64,000 bases of DNA from Spongospora subterranea f. sp. subterranea (GCA_049724395.1 JAUGWO010000200.1:62001-126000), one strand, 5' to 3'. Positions 22,317 to 33,670 are shown, counted from the stretch's first letter. Program-made: numbers and translations. The notes: generated from the letters alone by a model not told the origin.

Positions 22317-23837
22317 ATGGCTTCTTGCTCGCGCTGTCTGAACAGCAGCAGGCGTCGCAGACTGTTAGAGGCTCACGCTCGCGTCAAGACGATTGTAGTC
22401 GAACCGCCTATTCTGCGTCAACATGATTGCCAAGAGATATTGTCTACATTACCCCAAACCGCCATTCCCATTGAAAATTACAGAACGATCGTTGTCGAAC
22501 AGCGCCCACCGGCTCTGTTTGATCAGATCGGGTTCTACTTCGCTGCTGGCGGTTTATCTGCATCGAGACGAAAAGCGTTAACGGATGTAATCGTAGCTTC
22601 AGGTGGATTTGTTTACCAGGAATATTCATCTGCAGTTACGATCGTTATCATTCACGATTCGGTTGCTATGGAGGATACTCCCAATCCCGAACACGGTCTA
22701 ACACGGACCCCGGATTGGGTTTCGGGCATCGTCCGTCATTACCGAGCATCTGTCGACCGGCCCTTATCCGTTTTCGAATACGGATCGGTACAGGAACTTT
22801 CCAGCATTGTCTCAAGTTTCGACGCAATTTCCAAAGCGTTTAGCCTGCTGGGTAGTCATTTCATGGCGCACGCCTATTGTCAGATTCGGTGTGGGCTTCA
22901 ACGCTATGAACTGCATAGCGTGGACGTTGGCGCTTCGTCTAAAGAAGCATTGAATGGTATGGCGGGTTTTTTGCCGACCAATGCTGTGTCGGTTGCCCGC
23001 TACATTCTCGTAAATGGAGATCATCCCCCGGGAATTGTTGACATTTTATCGAACCCACTTCAAGTCCTAATCATGAAGGTCGCGTCGCTGCCGTTAATTT
23101 CTCCCAGGGCTGCCAGGCGCCTCGTTATGCGTCATCGTGTTCGATCCATAGCCGACATTCCAAAGGTGACATTCTTGACGCGCCCCCAACGCGCCTGCCT
23201 GCAGTTATCGCCGCAGCCTCTTTCCCGTAAACTGGCGTCCAAGCTGATAGATTGTATCCAGAGGGATCTCCCGCCCGATAACATCGCCATTCCATGCGGC
23301 GCTTTTCGACGGCGTCACGCTCAAATTCCGTTTTTGTTTCTGATCATTGTTTCATCGAGCTTTGAGTGCCCAGTCTTGAACATAACTCGCTCTTCATTAA
23401 CAGTTGTTGATGTTCTCCGGCAGAACAGCCTCGAATGCGAGGTTATCGTTGAATACGATGACGCTCGTTACCGGGTTCGTTTGCGTCAAACGTCGTTTGA
23501 ACATCGACACTTCGCGGTTATGAATGCAACCGGTTCCGATGAATTCGTGCGTCGCTGGCGTTGGCGAGCTCGCGACCTCGGTTTCACGGTTGGTAACGAT
23601 GATCGACTGTATCGAAATGGCGCTGAAATAGCCCCGGCGACATCGGAACGTGCCCTGTTCGCCATGATGGGCATTGAGTATATTGCGCCAAGATTCCGTG
23701 ATGCGTTTCCCATTGACGGAACGACCACGGCGCTGCCCATGATGCGTTCGTGGTCTTTCCGTCCATATCCTCCCCCAAGACGCGTTGCTTTCAAGCACCC
23801 CATCATCAAACATACAGCCAACCTTACTGTGTCATGA
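22317..23837 (+). CDS. BRCT-containing family X DNA polymerase homologue, catalytically dead
   Basis: Uninterrupted 506-codon frame. Residues about 60-140 form a BRCT-like domain (QIGFYFAAGGLSASRRKALT, GGFVYQEYSSAVTIVII, TPDWVSGIV). Then come the 8-kDa-like helices, a helix-hairpin-helix (SLPLISPRAARRLVMRH) and the palm. The palm motif that should read GGxRRGKxxGDVDxLI is CGAFRRRHAQIPFLFLII, so both metal-binding aspartates are gone. The third site, normally R-[IV]-D-[LI], is RVRL with Arg in place of Asp, 17 residues before the conserved TGS. The TGSDEFVRR motif and C-terminal MGIEYIAPRFRD are well kept, so the fold is under constraint. Pol lambda/mu/TdT relatives act in end joining and base excision repair. 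This one probably scaffolds or binds DNA ends. It has no introns, unlike its neighbours. Confidence 0.8.
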   Translation: MASCSRCLNSSRRRRLLEAHARVKTIVVEPPILRQHDCQEILSTLPQTAIPIENYRTIVVEQRPPALFDQIGFYFAAGGLSASRRKALTDVIVASGGFVYQEYSSAVTIVIIHDSVAMEDTPNPEHGLTRTPDWVSGIVRHYRASVDRPLSVFEYGSVQELSSIVSSFDAISKAFSLLGSHFMAHAYCQIRCGLQRYELHSVDVGASSKEALNGMAGFLPTNAVSVARYILVNGDHPPGIVDILSNPLQVLIMKVASLPLISPRAARRLVMRHRVRSIADIPKVTFLTRPQRACLQLSPQPLSRKLASKLIDCIQRDLPPDNIAIPCGAFRRRHAQIPFLFLIIVSSSFECPVLNITRSSLTVVDVLRQNSLECEVIVEYDDARYRVRLRQTSFEHRHFAVMNATGSDEFVRRWRWRARDLGFTVGNDDRLYRNGAEIAPATSERALFAMMGIEYIAPRFRDAFPIDGTTTALPMMRSWSFRPYPPPRRVAFKHPIIKHTANLTVS

Positions 23838-24147
23838 TTTCCATGTATTTGGACCTGATTTTTTGCTGTTGTTGAGATTTGACGCTGTATGAGTCCAAGC
23901 TTAGGCGAAACGTTCTCAGTGGCGATACTTTCTCAGTGAATGGCGATACTTCCGGTGTTGGTATTGTGTTCAGTATCACATCCGTCTCCTGTCTTTGAGA
24001 TATACCCCAATCTTTCCTTATTTCAGCCTCTAATACACTTTCTCTCTATTATTTATATGACGCGATGCTGTAAAAGATTACGAGGCAGTTCATATCATTG
24101 TTTAAGGCCGTTGCAGTTGTTGGTTCGTTTGGTCTCAGTGAAGATGG
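23838..24147. other. Intergenic, PolX homologue to K+ channel
   Basis: T-rich sequence with no convincing frame. A 5' leader of the channel gene is likely here. An alternative plus-strand frame (23940-24296) overlaps the channel start out of frame and looks like a shadow. Confidence 0.4.
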
Positions 24148-27100
24148 ATGAAAGTTGCTGGTTGCCCTGGCCCAAATTCCAATATATTGGCAATGAACGA
24201 CATGGCTGCTGGGGCGAACTGGGCCATTATCATGGACACGATCGTGATCTGGGCCCTTCTTTACCTGAGCTTGATCCTGATTGGTGGGATCCTTGACCGT
24301 ATTCTCCATCGCAACCATCCCGACTCTGCCTTAGAGAGCCTGTTCGCCCGATCAATGAACTGGCTCTATTTCTGGGAGTTCTGGCTGTCGATCTCGGTAT
24401 GCGCCATGTGGGTTATTAGAGCGGCGCGATCCCATCGCCAACATGGTCTTCTGTTGCTCCTCGAGTGTCTTTGCAACGTCTTCTTCTTAGCTCATTTTTT
24501 AATACGATTATGGTTGGCGTCTGGACGGGTTTCATTCTTTTTGGAGTGGGTCAATGCGGTCGACGTTCTGGCAATGGTCAGCGCTCTGCGAGGGATGCAT
24601 GCAGACCCGCCTTGGCTGACCTTGACGTTTATACGTGGCGCCATGATCTCGTATTGTCTTGAACGGTCCCAGCGCACTGTTCGTGCTATATTTATGATCT
24701 CGGATCTGCATTGTAAGCTGGTGTCGTTGGGTGTCTTCATCGCTGTCCTCACATACCTTTTCTCATGCGCGGTAATTCATCACATCATTTCACTGGCTGT
24801 TTGTCTTAATACTTTTCATTTTTGTTTCCAGTTGAAACATCCGATTTGATGTACTCCTGGTCATTTATTCTCACATTGTTTCTGCGGTTTGTGGTGATTA
24901 TCACCTGCTCATTTCTTCTGATGAAAATACTTCTCATTACTGAATACTGCCAACGTTTTTGTTTTTGATACTGTTTCTGCCATCCTTTCTGGGTTGATGG
25001 TCAGATCGAAATTTCGTATTGTCGGATGTCCAGCTTAATGTTCACATTGCATTTAGATCTTCATTGCCGAGAACATTGGCGAAATTCCTTCATGGATATT
25101 GCCAGCCAACGATCCCAAGCAATTCACCATGCTCAATTCCGTCTACTTCGTATTCGTAACCCTGAGCACGTACGTATTGCAATATCCACTACATTCTCCA
25201 CCGAACAACGTGTTCTGCAATTTTTCATCATCACCTTTTCACCTCATTTCTTCACATAGAGTTGGATATGGAGACATCTCAGCCACAACTCGTATCGGGC
25301 GGGTTCTCGTGATTGTGTTCGTTGTCGGGGGCATTATGGTTTTCGCCGAAAAGACTACTGAGGTAGTTTCCTTCTTTTTAAGGGAGTAGCGGCAATACGT
25401 TTTTCCGATCAATTTATCGGTCGTGGATGAAGGATGCTTATTGTTCTTCTCCCCTTCGTTTTGTTTCAACGCTAACTATCTCCCTTGTTTCTGTAATTGT
25501 TACAGCGATATCGTTTTCATTAACATTTCTTCATTTGTACTATTAAGAGGGCGTTTTGTGGGTCATTTTTTTGAACTTGTTCTAGTCTATTAAGATGATG
25601 TTAGATTGTGGCGGTAGCTAACGTCACCAGGACGGGGCGCAAACGTCAATTCGATAGTCGCTGCTCAACTTCTTTCGTCATCGTATGTGGTTCTGAGGTG
25701 TCGTTCTCGACGTTGAAGGATTTCGTGTTGGAGATGTTTCATGCTGATCATAATCCACAACGCCGGCAACGTCCTATCAGGCAACGCCATCTTGTATTCC
25801 TGATGAAATCCAGCCCTGCCGTTAAGTAGGTGTCCTGTAAGCAAACCATTTTTTCGAGCTTAAAAATTCAGATGCCATTATTCTGGGTTGCTTTTCCTTT
25901 TGTTCTGCAAACAGTGCAACTATGTACTTACCTAAGTTCAAATTTCCAGCCAATTGAAAGCGTATTTGAATGAGACGGGAGATCACGTCAACAGCGTCAC
26001 TTTCTTGAACGGGTGTCCCTTGATAACCGAGGATTTGGTCTCCAGAGCCAAGGTCATGGACGCCAAGCTGGACGCCTGCTTTGTGCTGTCGGACTCGTCT
26101 AATTGGTCTCAGCGTCTTGCCATCTCGACTATCGCCAAAGCTTTGGCTGCCAGTCGATCGATCAATGATCCATCCAAGGTCTCAACACGAACTTTTTCTT
26201 AGCTCTTTTCAATTTTTAGAGTTTTGTTCAACGGAAGGCTCATTCGTTCGTTCGGTTTTGGTCATGGGGCTGTGGTCGGTGCAGCCCTTGCTGGCAAATC
26301 CAGTAATCGAGAGTGGAACCATGTCGGGATCGGAATTTATTTGCAGTCTTTTGCACCCTGATAATGAGACACTCTAACGTTCGTTATGTGGATCAGATGT
26401 TTGTTATGGTCGGTAGTCCACGTAATCGTGATTTTGTGGAGTCATTGGGTCTGGGTAAGCAGTCGATCTCAAGCCTGGAAATCAAGCTGCGGCTGCTTGC
26501 GACTTCTTGCATCGCCCCAGGTTTTACCACAATGCTCTTCAACCTGATCAAGAGCCGCTGCTCATCTCAGCCAACAGGTCAAAAAAATTCATCAACTTGT
26601 CTATTGATTCAGTTAAGGGTGGGTCGGTTTTCATTTTAGGTTTTTGAAGTCAAACAACCGTTTGCTCATGAATGCAGATTTTTGTGGTTATATGAAAACT
26701 CGTATATTTTTTCCTTTACGTAGCTGTATCTGCTGTTGATTCTTCAAGTTCATTAGCAACGCCGCCATCAATCAATTTTTTTTAAAGAGAGTTTGCATCT
26801 CTCAGAATTTTCGCTGTGTTTAAATCCAATCTACAGATTGTTGTTGGTATCTTAACATGTTTGCTGGCCTTTTCCAAAGCCTTTTCTTTTTATGGTTTCA
26901 CTCGCGATCATTTGATATCCATGGTTCGTTTTTTTTTTTGGGTTTGACTTGTATTGTAGAATGTGATAACGAAGACTGGCGTCGGGAATATGAATTTGGC
27001 GCAGGACACGAATTCTATTGCGTTCAACTACATGACAACCTTTGTAGACGTTATAAGTCGCTCGCTCAGCTTGCCCAACATATTTTCATGAGGTTCGATG

Positions 27101-29215
27101 ATGTAGAAATGGCGTATTTTGTAGCCAGCAGTTAGCTTGTTTTGCAAACAGAACCGTTTCTGATGTAGTTTTTTGGCGCTTGTCGGCTGTAAATTTATGT
27201 CCGACATTGTTGTGATTATGGCGGTGTTCTTCAGATTCAATATCGTGATCCTTTCGATTCGAGATCCTAGGAACAGGCCTTATACATTCCGATCCGGGGT
27301 GTTTGGTGCCGGAACATTGCCTGGCCTTGGTCATTTCCCAGGACGCCACTCAACTCGAATCAATAGGAAGTTATTCCTCGCCGCGTCAAGGTAGTCTTTC
27401 TCTTGCCCAAAGTTATCGGTTTGTCGCTACCGTGAGCGAATGCTTTTCTTTCGGAAAATTCTCGGACGAACTGTTTTTCCTTTGTTTTTCTTGCTATGCG
27501 CTGTCTTACGGTTTGGGTTGTCCAGGCCGTCAATCATGTCCTACGTCTAGGAAAATGGTTCCACGTTGTCAACCTTCGCTGCTAGCATACGATTTAGCCT
27601 GGCGCCATAACCATATTATGCTGTCGGACCCACCCGATGAGGTCCTCGACCATATCGTGATCGTGTGTAGGTCGACAACGTCCCTTGGCCATTTCATACA
27701 GCCCATACGTGATCGGCAAACAGCTATCCACCAATCCGGTAAACTGCACAGTCATCCAGATCAAGTTCAGGCTATGACATTTTAAAACGAACACAATGGT
27801 TTTGTTTCAATAGAATTCTTGAAAATTTCCTGCCGCCGACGCTGGTTCAGCGGCTGTTTGTGTGTGTCGACTTATTTGGAGCTCAGATGGAACCGGGCAA
27901 GCGATTGTGATCCTGGCTCAACGACATTATCAGACCAAGCATTTCGTCGTGAACGGGTCCCCCATTGATCTCCAGGGCGTCTATTTTGTGCTCGGATCTG
28001 CCATGCGACGTGAGAATCTACTCAGAGCCCACTTACTTCGAGCTAAATCCGTAATCTACTTCATCCTGCATTGAAATTCAGATATTTTTGCCAACATGAA
28101 TTTTGTTTTGACTGCAAGATATGACCGCAGAACACAAACTTTTATGGAATAGTGATAATTGAATATCTCGCCATTGGCTTTTATCGGGAAAACACTTTTT
28201 GCTTCTTTGTGAAAATTGCAATTGTGATTTAGGCAGTTGGGGCACTTATAACTGTTGTCAATGCGATTTTTGATTGCCATCGTCAAGTGATTCTCGGCGT
28301 CTTTTGTTGATGTTTTCGGTTTAGGTGATGATACTGGGCTCATCGTCATTATCTAGCGACAATCGCGACACGCACGTCGTGAACGATTCGTACAGCGTCG
28401 TGACATATCTCTGGATATCGCGATTTCTATCGGATCACGGGCGACATGGCGTGGTTCTGGTCGCCGACCTCGAATCGGAGTCGTCCATGGCGTTGTGCTT
28501 GCCGGTTAGCGACCCGTGCGGTAGCGCCGATCAGTTCTGGCGTAGTCATTTGTTTGCCAGCGGTTCTGTTTATTCGCGAGACACACCACATCAACTTCTA
28601 CTTGCCGCCTTCTGGAACGGTTTGTTCAAAATGTTATCCGTGTTCAGTTTAGTTCTATCTTTCATGTCGCTTGAAAAACTGTTTTTGAAACTCATGAAAC
28701 TGAGAGTGCCAACGATATCAGTATACGATAGCGAAAAAGAATTGGGAATTTTCGATGTTGTTCGCTTGTTCGAAATCTGTTTTCGAAACTCAATTTAACC
28801 TGTCGCAGGTTATTTTCTGGATTTTATCAACAACTTAGTTCACGATAACCGGCCGGTCGACGACGGTGGAGTGATCGCCCAGATTGGCTTACCTGAGATT
28901 GATGATCCCCATCCATTTCTATTCGGAACTCTATTCGCCGTTTTGTCGCGTCGGAACATGATTGCCTTGGGGCTATACAGGAATGCTACTCACGTTCAAT
29001 GTCCAACATCCTGCCCAACTGCAGCAACGACGGGTCAGACCGGACGGCGATCTAGTAGAAGGCAGCGCTGCCAGCATCATTGCAATTGCAGGGGAAGGCG
29101 GTCGGATGGCGTCATGCCCTATGTCGTAACCTGTCCACCGGCCACTCTGCCGTTGTGCTCCCTAGATCGAGTGTTCGTCATCATGCCATGTAAGAGACTG
29201 CACACCGTAAAGTGA
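24148..29215 (+). CDS. Slo-type (BK-like) K+ channel with tandem RCK domains
   Basis: Many exons. The N-terminus has an extra helix (IVIWALLYLSLILIGGIL, S0-like) before S1-S4. S4 carries spaced arginines (FIRGAMISYCLERSQRTVRA) and is followed by S5 (KLVSLGVFIAVLTYLFSCA). The pore is split by an intron: VFVTLST joins VGYGDISATT, the K+ selectivity filter. RCK1 follows (TSFVIVCGSEVSFSTLKDFV, then FLNGCPLITEDL, AKVMDAKLDACFVLSD) and LRLLATSCIAPGFTTMLFNL matches the Slo LKLGFIAQSCLAQGLSTML segment. RCK2 ends with LFAVLSRRNMIALGLYRN and MPYVVTCPPATLPL. It is a plasma-membrane K+ channel gated by voltage and a cytosolic ligand. I did not see a Slo1-style run of aspartates (calcium bowl), so the ligand is open (calcium, sodium or pH as in other Slo types). 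Confidence 0.85.
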
Positions 29216-29229
29216 TTGCCGATAATACA

Positions 29230-29445
29230 CAAATGAGAAATGTGTCTTCGTCGGTTGGTTGGTATGATTGAGGTTGAAAGGTGGATTGGGTGATTGGGTC
29301 ATTGGAGGGTGATTGGGTCATTGGAGGGTGATTGAAGTTGAAAAGTGGATTGGTGATTGGGTCATGATTGGGTCATTGGAGGGTGATTGAGGTTGAAAGG
29401 TGGATTTGGTGATTGGGTCATTGGGTCATTGGGGTGCCCTGGTCA
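29230..29445 (+). repeat. C-poor minisatellite (GATTGGGTCATTGGAGGGT units)
   Basis: Imperfect head-to-tail copies of GATTGGGTCATTGGAGGGT alternate with a longer module GGTTGAAAGGTGGATTGGGT. The plus strand is almost free of C, giving strong strand asymmetry and several G runs. It begins directly after the K+ channel stop. Confidence 0.8.
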
Positions 29446-29579
29446 GATTACAATTAAATAAGTGAAGTGAACAGTAAAGTGTACAGTGAAGTGTACAGTA
29501 CCGTAAAGTGTACTGTATAGTGAATTGTTCAATAAAGTGTACAATTAATGTGTACAGTGAATGTACAATAAAAAGTAAA

Positions 29580-29755
29580 GTGTACCCGTATACTGTACAA
29601 TAAAGTGTACGGTATACTGTACAATAAAGTGTACGGTATACTGTACAATAAAGTGTACCGTATACTGTACAATAAAGTGTACCGTATACTGTACAATAAA
29701 GTGTACCGTATACTGTACAATAAAGTGTACCGTATACTGTACAATAAAGTGTACG
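29580..29755. repeat. 24-bp tandem repeat containing an imperfect palindrome
   Basis: Seven near-identical 24-bp units of GTGTACCGTATACTGTACAA plus TAAA, with a C/G variant at one position (ACCG or ACGG). Each holds GTACCGTATACTGTAC, an almost perfect palindrome centred on GTATAC. Degenerate related sequence (AGTGTACAGTGAAGTGTACAG) extends from about 29460. The length of 24 is a multiple of three, so open frames cross it in several phases on both strands. Those encode only repeat peptides and are not counted as genes. It ends about 110 bp before the PSMD13 start, so it could carry promoter elements. Confidence 0.9.
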
Positions 29756-29868
29756 GTCCCCATTCGGCATTGCTCTGCCCGCCACCACCTTATCGACGAT
29801 ACTGTCTAGAGTGTATCTAGACCCACAGTAATAATCGACTCTTTGTTTATTTGATTTATTTGGCGATT

Positions 29869-31398
29869 ATGGATTATCTCCAGCAGAAGATCAGGTCATG
29901 TCCTGGGCAGACCGCTTTTCTGGAAGAAATCGGCCATCTATATTCGAATAAGTACACTTTGTTGTCTGTCCATGCTCCTTTTGTTTATCACCCCCATCAG
30001 ATTATGGCATCAGCTGGGCTGCAAGTTGATTGATATCTTGACAATTGATGAACTCAGCCGTAATGGCGGCCTGTTAGATATTTATCAAAAATTTGTTCAT
30101 AAATTCCAGAACGAATTGAAACCATTGACATTGGTCCAGTTTGTGATAAAGACCTCTGACCAAGTCACCGGTATTGTTGGTATTTTTCGAACAGTTTCGT
30201 CACTGAAAATTTCTTATAGATTTATCCGAAAAATTGAATTTCATCGAGAAGATATTATCGGTTGTTGAAAAAGAAACTGGCCCTTTGCTTCTACTAAAAC
30301 TGGAAATGTAGTCGCAGCGCCCATCCAAAGCAACAAGTTTCATATTTACGCTGTTTCAGGTGCTCTTTACATATCTTGAAAGGTAATCTCCCGTCAGCCG
30401 CAGATGGTCTCGAGGATGCCCAAACTCTTTTGGATTCGTCGCGAGAAGAGTTTCCCAGCATAGTTCCCAGCCGTTTATTTCAGATCAAAATGGAATATCA
30501 CAAAGTATGGTTCACTAGTATACATTCTCGTTGTGTTCAATTTTGTTCAGCTCGCAGGAACGGCGTCCGAATTTCTTCCGAAATGCTTTACTGTATCTTT
30601 CATATACACCATTCGAAACTATCCCAGTTGCTCAACAGGTCTATCCTTGATTGATGATTGACAGGTTTGAGTTGAATTAACCCTTGACGAAGGTGGAGAT
30701 CAGTGCCAGCCTTGGGCTGGCGGCGTTGGCCGCCGAAGATCAGTACAATTTCGGTGAATTGCTTCAGCTGCCGATTTTACGATCGTTGGACGGCACTCCT
30801 CAGCAATGGATCAAAGAGATGTTGGTCGCATTTGATCAGGTAGTTTTTCAGCTTATGCAGAAATCATTGATTGCAAACAATTTCCTTAAGGGAAAAATCG
30901 ACAACTTTGAGACATTGTTCGCCAAGAAAAATGCGGCGAATCCCATATTGTCCAAAAACACAGCCTTTTTACGGCAGAAGATTCGCATCATGAACTTGAT
31001 GGACATGGTGTTTACTCGTCCTAGCAATGATAGAAACATTAAGTTCCATGAAATCGCCTTAATTTGCCAAGTCACTGTTGACGAAGTGAACCTTTCTGTT
31101 CCATGTTTAATTGCCTACTCAATTCGGTTTAGGTTGAACTATTGCTGATGAAGGCGATGTCGCTGAAGGTAATCAAAGGCGTCATCGATGAAGTGGATCA
31201 GATTGTTCGCGTTCAACACGTTCAACCTCGAGTGCTCAATTCTCAGCAAGTTCGTCATAGCCATTGTTTCGTGTTTTCGACTGCTGACAATTTATCCAGG
31301 TCGACGACCTGCGTGTGCAACTAATATCGTGGGCGGATAAGGTCCAAAGCTCAGTCGTGTTCCTGGAGAATTCGGCTCCGGAACTTATGAATGCATAG
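29869..31398 (+). CDS. PSMD13: 26S proteasome lid subunit RPN9 (PSMD13)
   Basis: Starts at [14 protein letters not shown] (ATG 29869). Successive exons give [38 protein letters not shown] and an [20 protein letters not shown] block. Then come the PCI-domain region ([45 protein letters not shown]), a [20 protein letters not shown] stretch with PRVLNSQQ, and the final helix ending [14 protein letters not shown]. These match PSMD13 in order and spacing. RPN9 is a PCI-domain helix bundle in the horseshoe of the 19S lid, in nucleus and cytosol. At least six short introns. It converges on the RGS gene with about 107 bp between stops. Confidence 0.9.
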
Positions 31399-31505
31399 TA
31401 CATGTCACTACATCCATAATTAAACTTCAGGGCAACATTTCAGAACATCTGTTATTTTGTAAACTCTATTTAAGCAGAACGGATCATAATACTTTCAGGC
31501 GTGCT

Positions 31506-33084
31506 CTAGACAAGATGGGTTCCCTCTACTTGTTGCCGTATTCTTTCCGCAGCTTGGACGTGTTCTAGAAAGCTCCTATATTGTGGTGATTCGCGATATC
31601 TCACGAAAACGTCATTGCGCATCAGTTCAAACACCTGATGTAAGTCCATTCACACACAACCAGAAGAACGTATTTCCGACAACACAAATCACCTCGTTTT
31701 GACATTCGTCGAACAGAGTATACAGCGGTTGTGCCGCCTGCCAGATCATCGCTGAAACATCAGCATTTTCATTAGTCTCTTGACGAATCGTCGTGATGAA
31801 ATCGCTGTCCCCGGGCTTGACCGAAGCCGAGATCGAGTTTTCGTGGCCGCCGCGGGCGTGTACAACCTGCAAGGAAGTCGCTTGCGATGTTGAGGTTTTA
31901 CTGACACCCGATTGGATTTTTGCCATCCGTTTTCGAAGCGACTGCATATGCCGGCTACTGACGTTGATCGCCCGTTTCCTACCGTCGATCAGAAATCTGT
32001 TCACCATCTTACTGGCGCGGTCAAGGAAAAAGTCCATGTCCAAATCGGTGCCGTTCTTGGTCGCCGTGGTCATGGCCTGGAACATCTCGTCTTTGAACAT
32101 CTCGACCTCTTTCCAGAACAGGACGTTCTCGGCGCAGACCGACTTCTCCATGAACGCCAGGAATACGAGAAACCCTTCCGCGTTCCTCAACATCTCTTTA
32201 AACCCGCCTGGACCGTCTGCTGGCAGTTCCCTCGCCCCCGAATCTGGGCTCGAATTCGATTTCACCGCAATCGATGCCACGATCAGCAAACGGACATAGA
32301 GACTGTGGAGTAGCGCCATCTTCTCGGACGCGTCGATCAGCATCACTTGATGAATGCACAGTAGAAATGATATGAGGAAATTCAACGGCTTTGATTTCAA
32401 CGACAACGTCCAAATCAAATACGGGGTACTAATCCCGGTTCGTCCCTGGATCAGTTTCATTGTTGTCCAGAGTTTCACGGAAATCATCGCCACGAACGTG
32501 ATCGTGTTGGTCGTGGAGGCGATCACCATGTTGACGTCAGTGAATGTGGTCAGATAGCGTAGTGGAATCAGGGCTGAAAACATCTGGAAGGCGATCAGGC
32601 AAAACACGAACGTGATCAATGGCGTTCTTGGCAGCCCCTTCTCCCTCTGCGCCTTTATCAGCGTCTCCAACAACACCAACAGAAATGGCAGAACAGCGAA
32701 CGTGTCGCTGGCTTCCAGGAACGGGGCGAATGGCACATCGGCAATGGTGATCGCCGTTAGACCCGCCGAAATCACAGAAAACACCACCACGAGTGACAAT
32801 ATGATCCAGATTTCGACCTGATCCGATTTCATCGAATCATCAGATAACGAGTTCGCTTCAGCATAGATCAGGCCCCGTTTGCTACGCAGGCGCCAGCGTA
32901 TGAAATAAGCCAGGAACCCGACCTGGGACAAGGCCACGAACCCAGCCAGAAACTGGGTACTTTCTATCGCCATTCCGTCCCGTTCACGGTCATCGTTTGG
33001 TCTGAATATACGGTTCCGATCGCCGCCCGGCGTACCCTCAACAGTTGGTTGACCAGGTCCCGGTCCCCCGGGCGCGATCTTCAA
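31506..33084 (-). CDS. Seven-transmembrane RGS protein
   Basis: Two exons (33084-31693 and 31634-31506) joined over a 58-nt intron, 506 residues. After a Gly/Pro-rich start there are seven hydrophobic segments, beginning FLAGFVALSQVGFLAYFI and ending LHSLYVRLLIVASIAV. A cytosolic RGS domain follows: LRNAEGFLVFLAFMEKSVCA, ENVLFWKEVEMFK and, from the last exon, VFELMRNDVFVRYRESPQYR. The RGS fold appears to carry a long insertion (about 120 residues, Ser/Thr/Lys-rich) between its middle helices. The 7TM-RGS architecture is known from plant RGS1 and from some protists and fungi, where the protein speeds GTP hydrolysis on G-alpha at the membrane. The G-alpha encoded 23 kb away is the obvious candidate partner. 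Confidence 0.85.
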
Positions 33085-33670
33085 ACGATTCCCTTCACAC
33101 GTGATTGACTCGCAATGGCAATCATCTACAGCTCGTGTTTATGGGCTTTGGACACAGGTTGAGGCCGGTGATATGGCGTTATCTTCTATGCCCTCGGCAC
33201 ACTAGTTATTGGAATTTGATTCGGCAAAAACTACAGTGAAAAAACAACAGAAGAAGCGGATCTTCCTTATTTTAGCCAGATAAACATAGAGCTGCTATTC
33301 GGTTAGATTGAACGTGATTTAATGTTTTGTTGTGGAGATGGGGCGCGATTGCGTTAGAAGAGAGCCCAATCATCAGGTGTTGCCTGAAGGTGGCGATTGT
33401 CTTGTATGGCGATCCAATGATCCCACTGCAGATGGCCAAGAACATCCTGCCGTAATTTGTGGAGACGCTAAAACGGACACACACGATATTGATGAGGATT
33501 GGGGGTTTCACAGCGACAAACACAAGATGGGGATAATTACAGGATCTTTGGTGACGATGGCGTCTTGACCATTTAACAGGTGAATGGCGTGACCATATTG
33601 GCCATGGCGAACATAATATCTGTGGATGATCGGTTAGAGACGAGACGGGAGAGACGCCGATCGCTGATCA
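33085..33670. other. Intergenic, RGS promoter side to TPP2 3' end
   Basis: Overlapping open frames exist on both strands (33332-33568 plus, 33272-33523 minus), but they mirror each other and match nothing. No firm feature was seen. The promoter of the RGS gene should lie within the first few hundred bases. Confidence 0.35.

Noticed and set aside
29580-29755. CRISPR-like array
   Set aside because: Units are contiguous with no unique spacers, and the genome is eukaryotic.
29426-29820. Open frames on both strands across the 24-bp repeat, coding repeated YTLLYSIR-, VHFIVQYT- and YNKVYRI-type peptides
   Set aside because: The repeat length is a multiple of three and lacks stops in several phases, so the frames follow automatically. 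No start context or homology.
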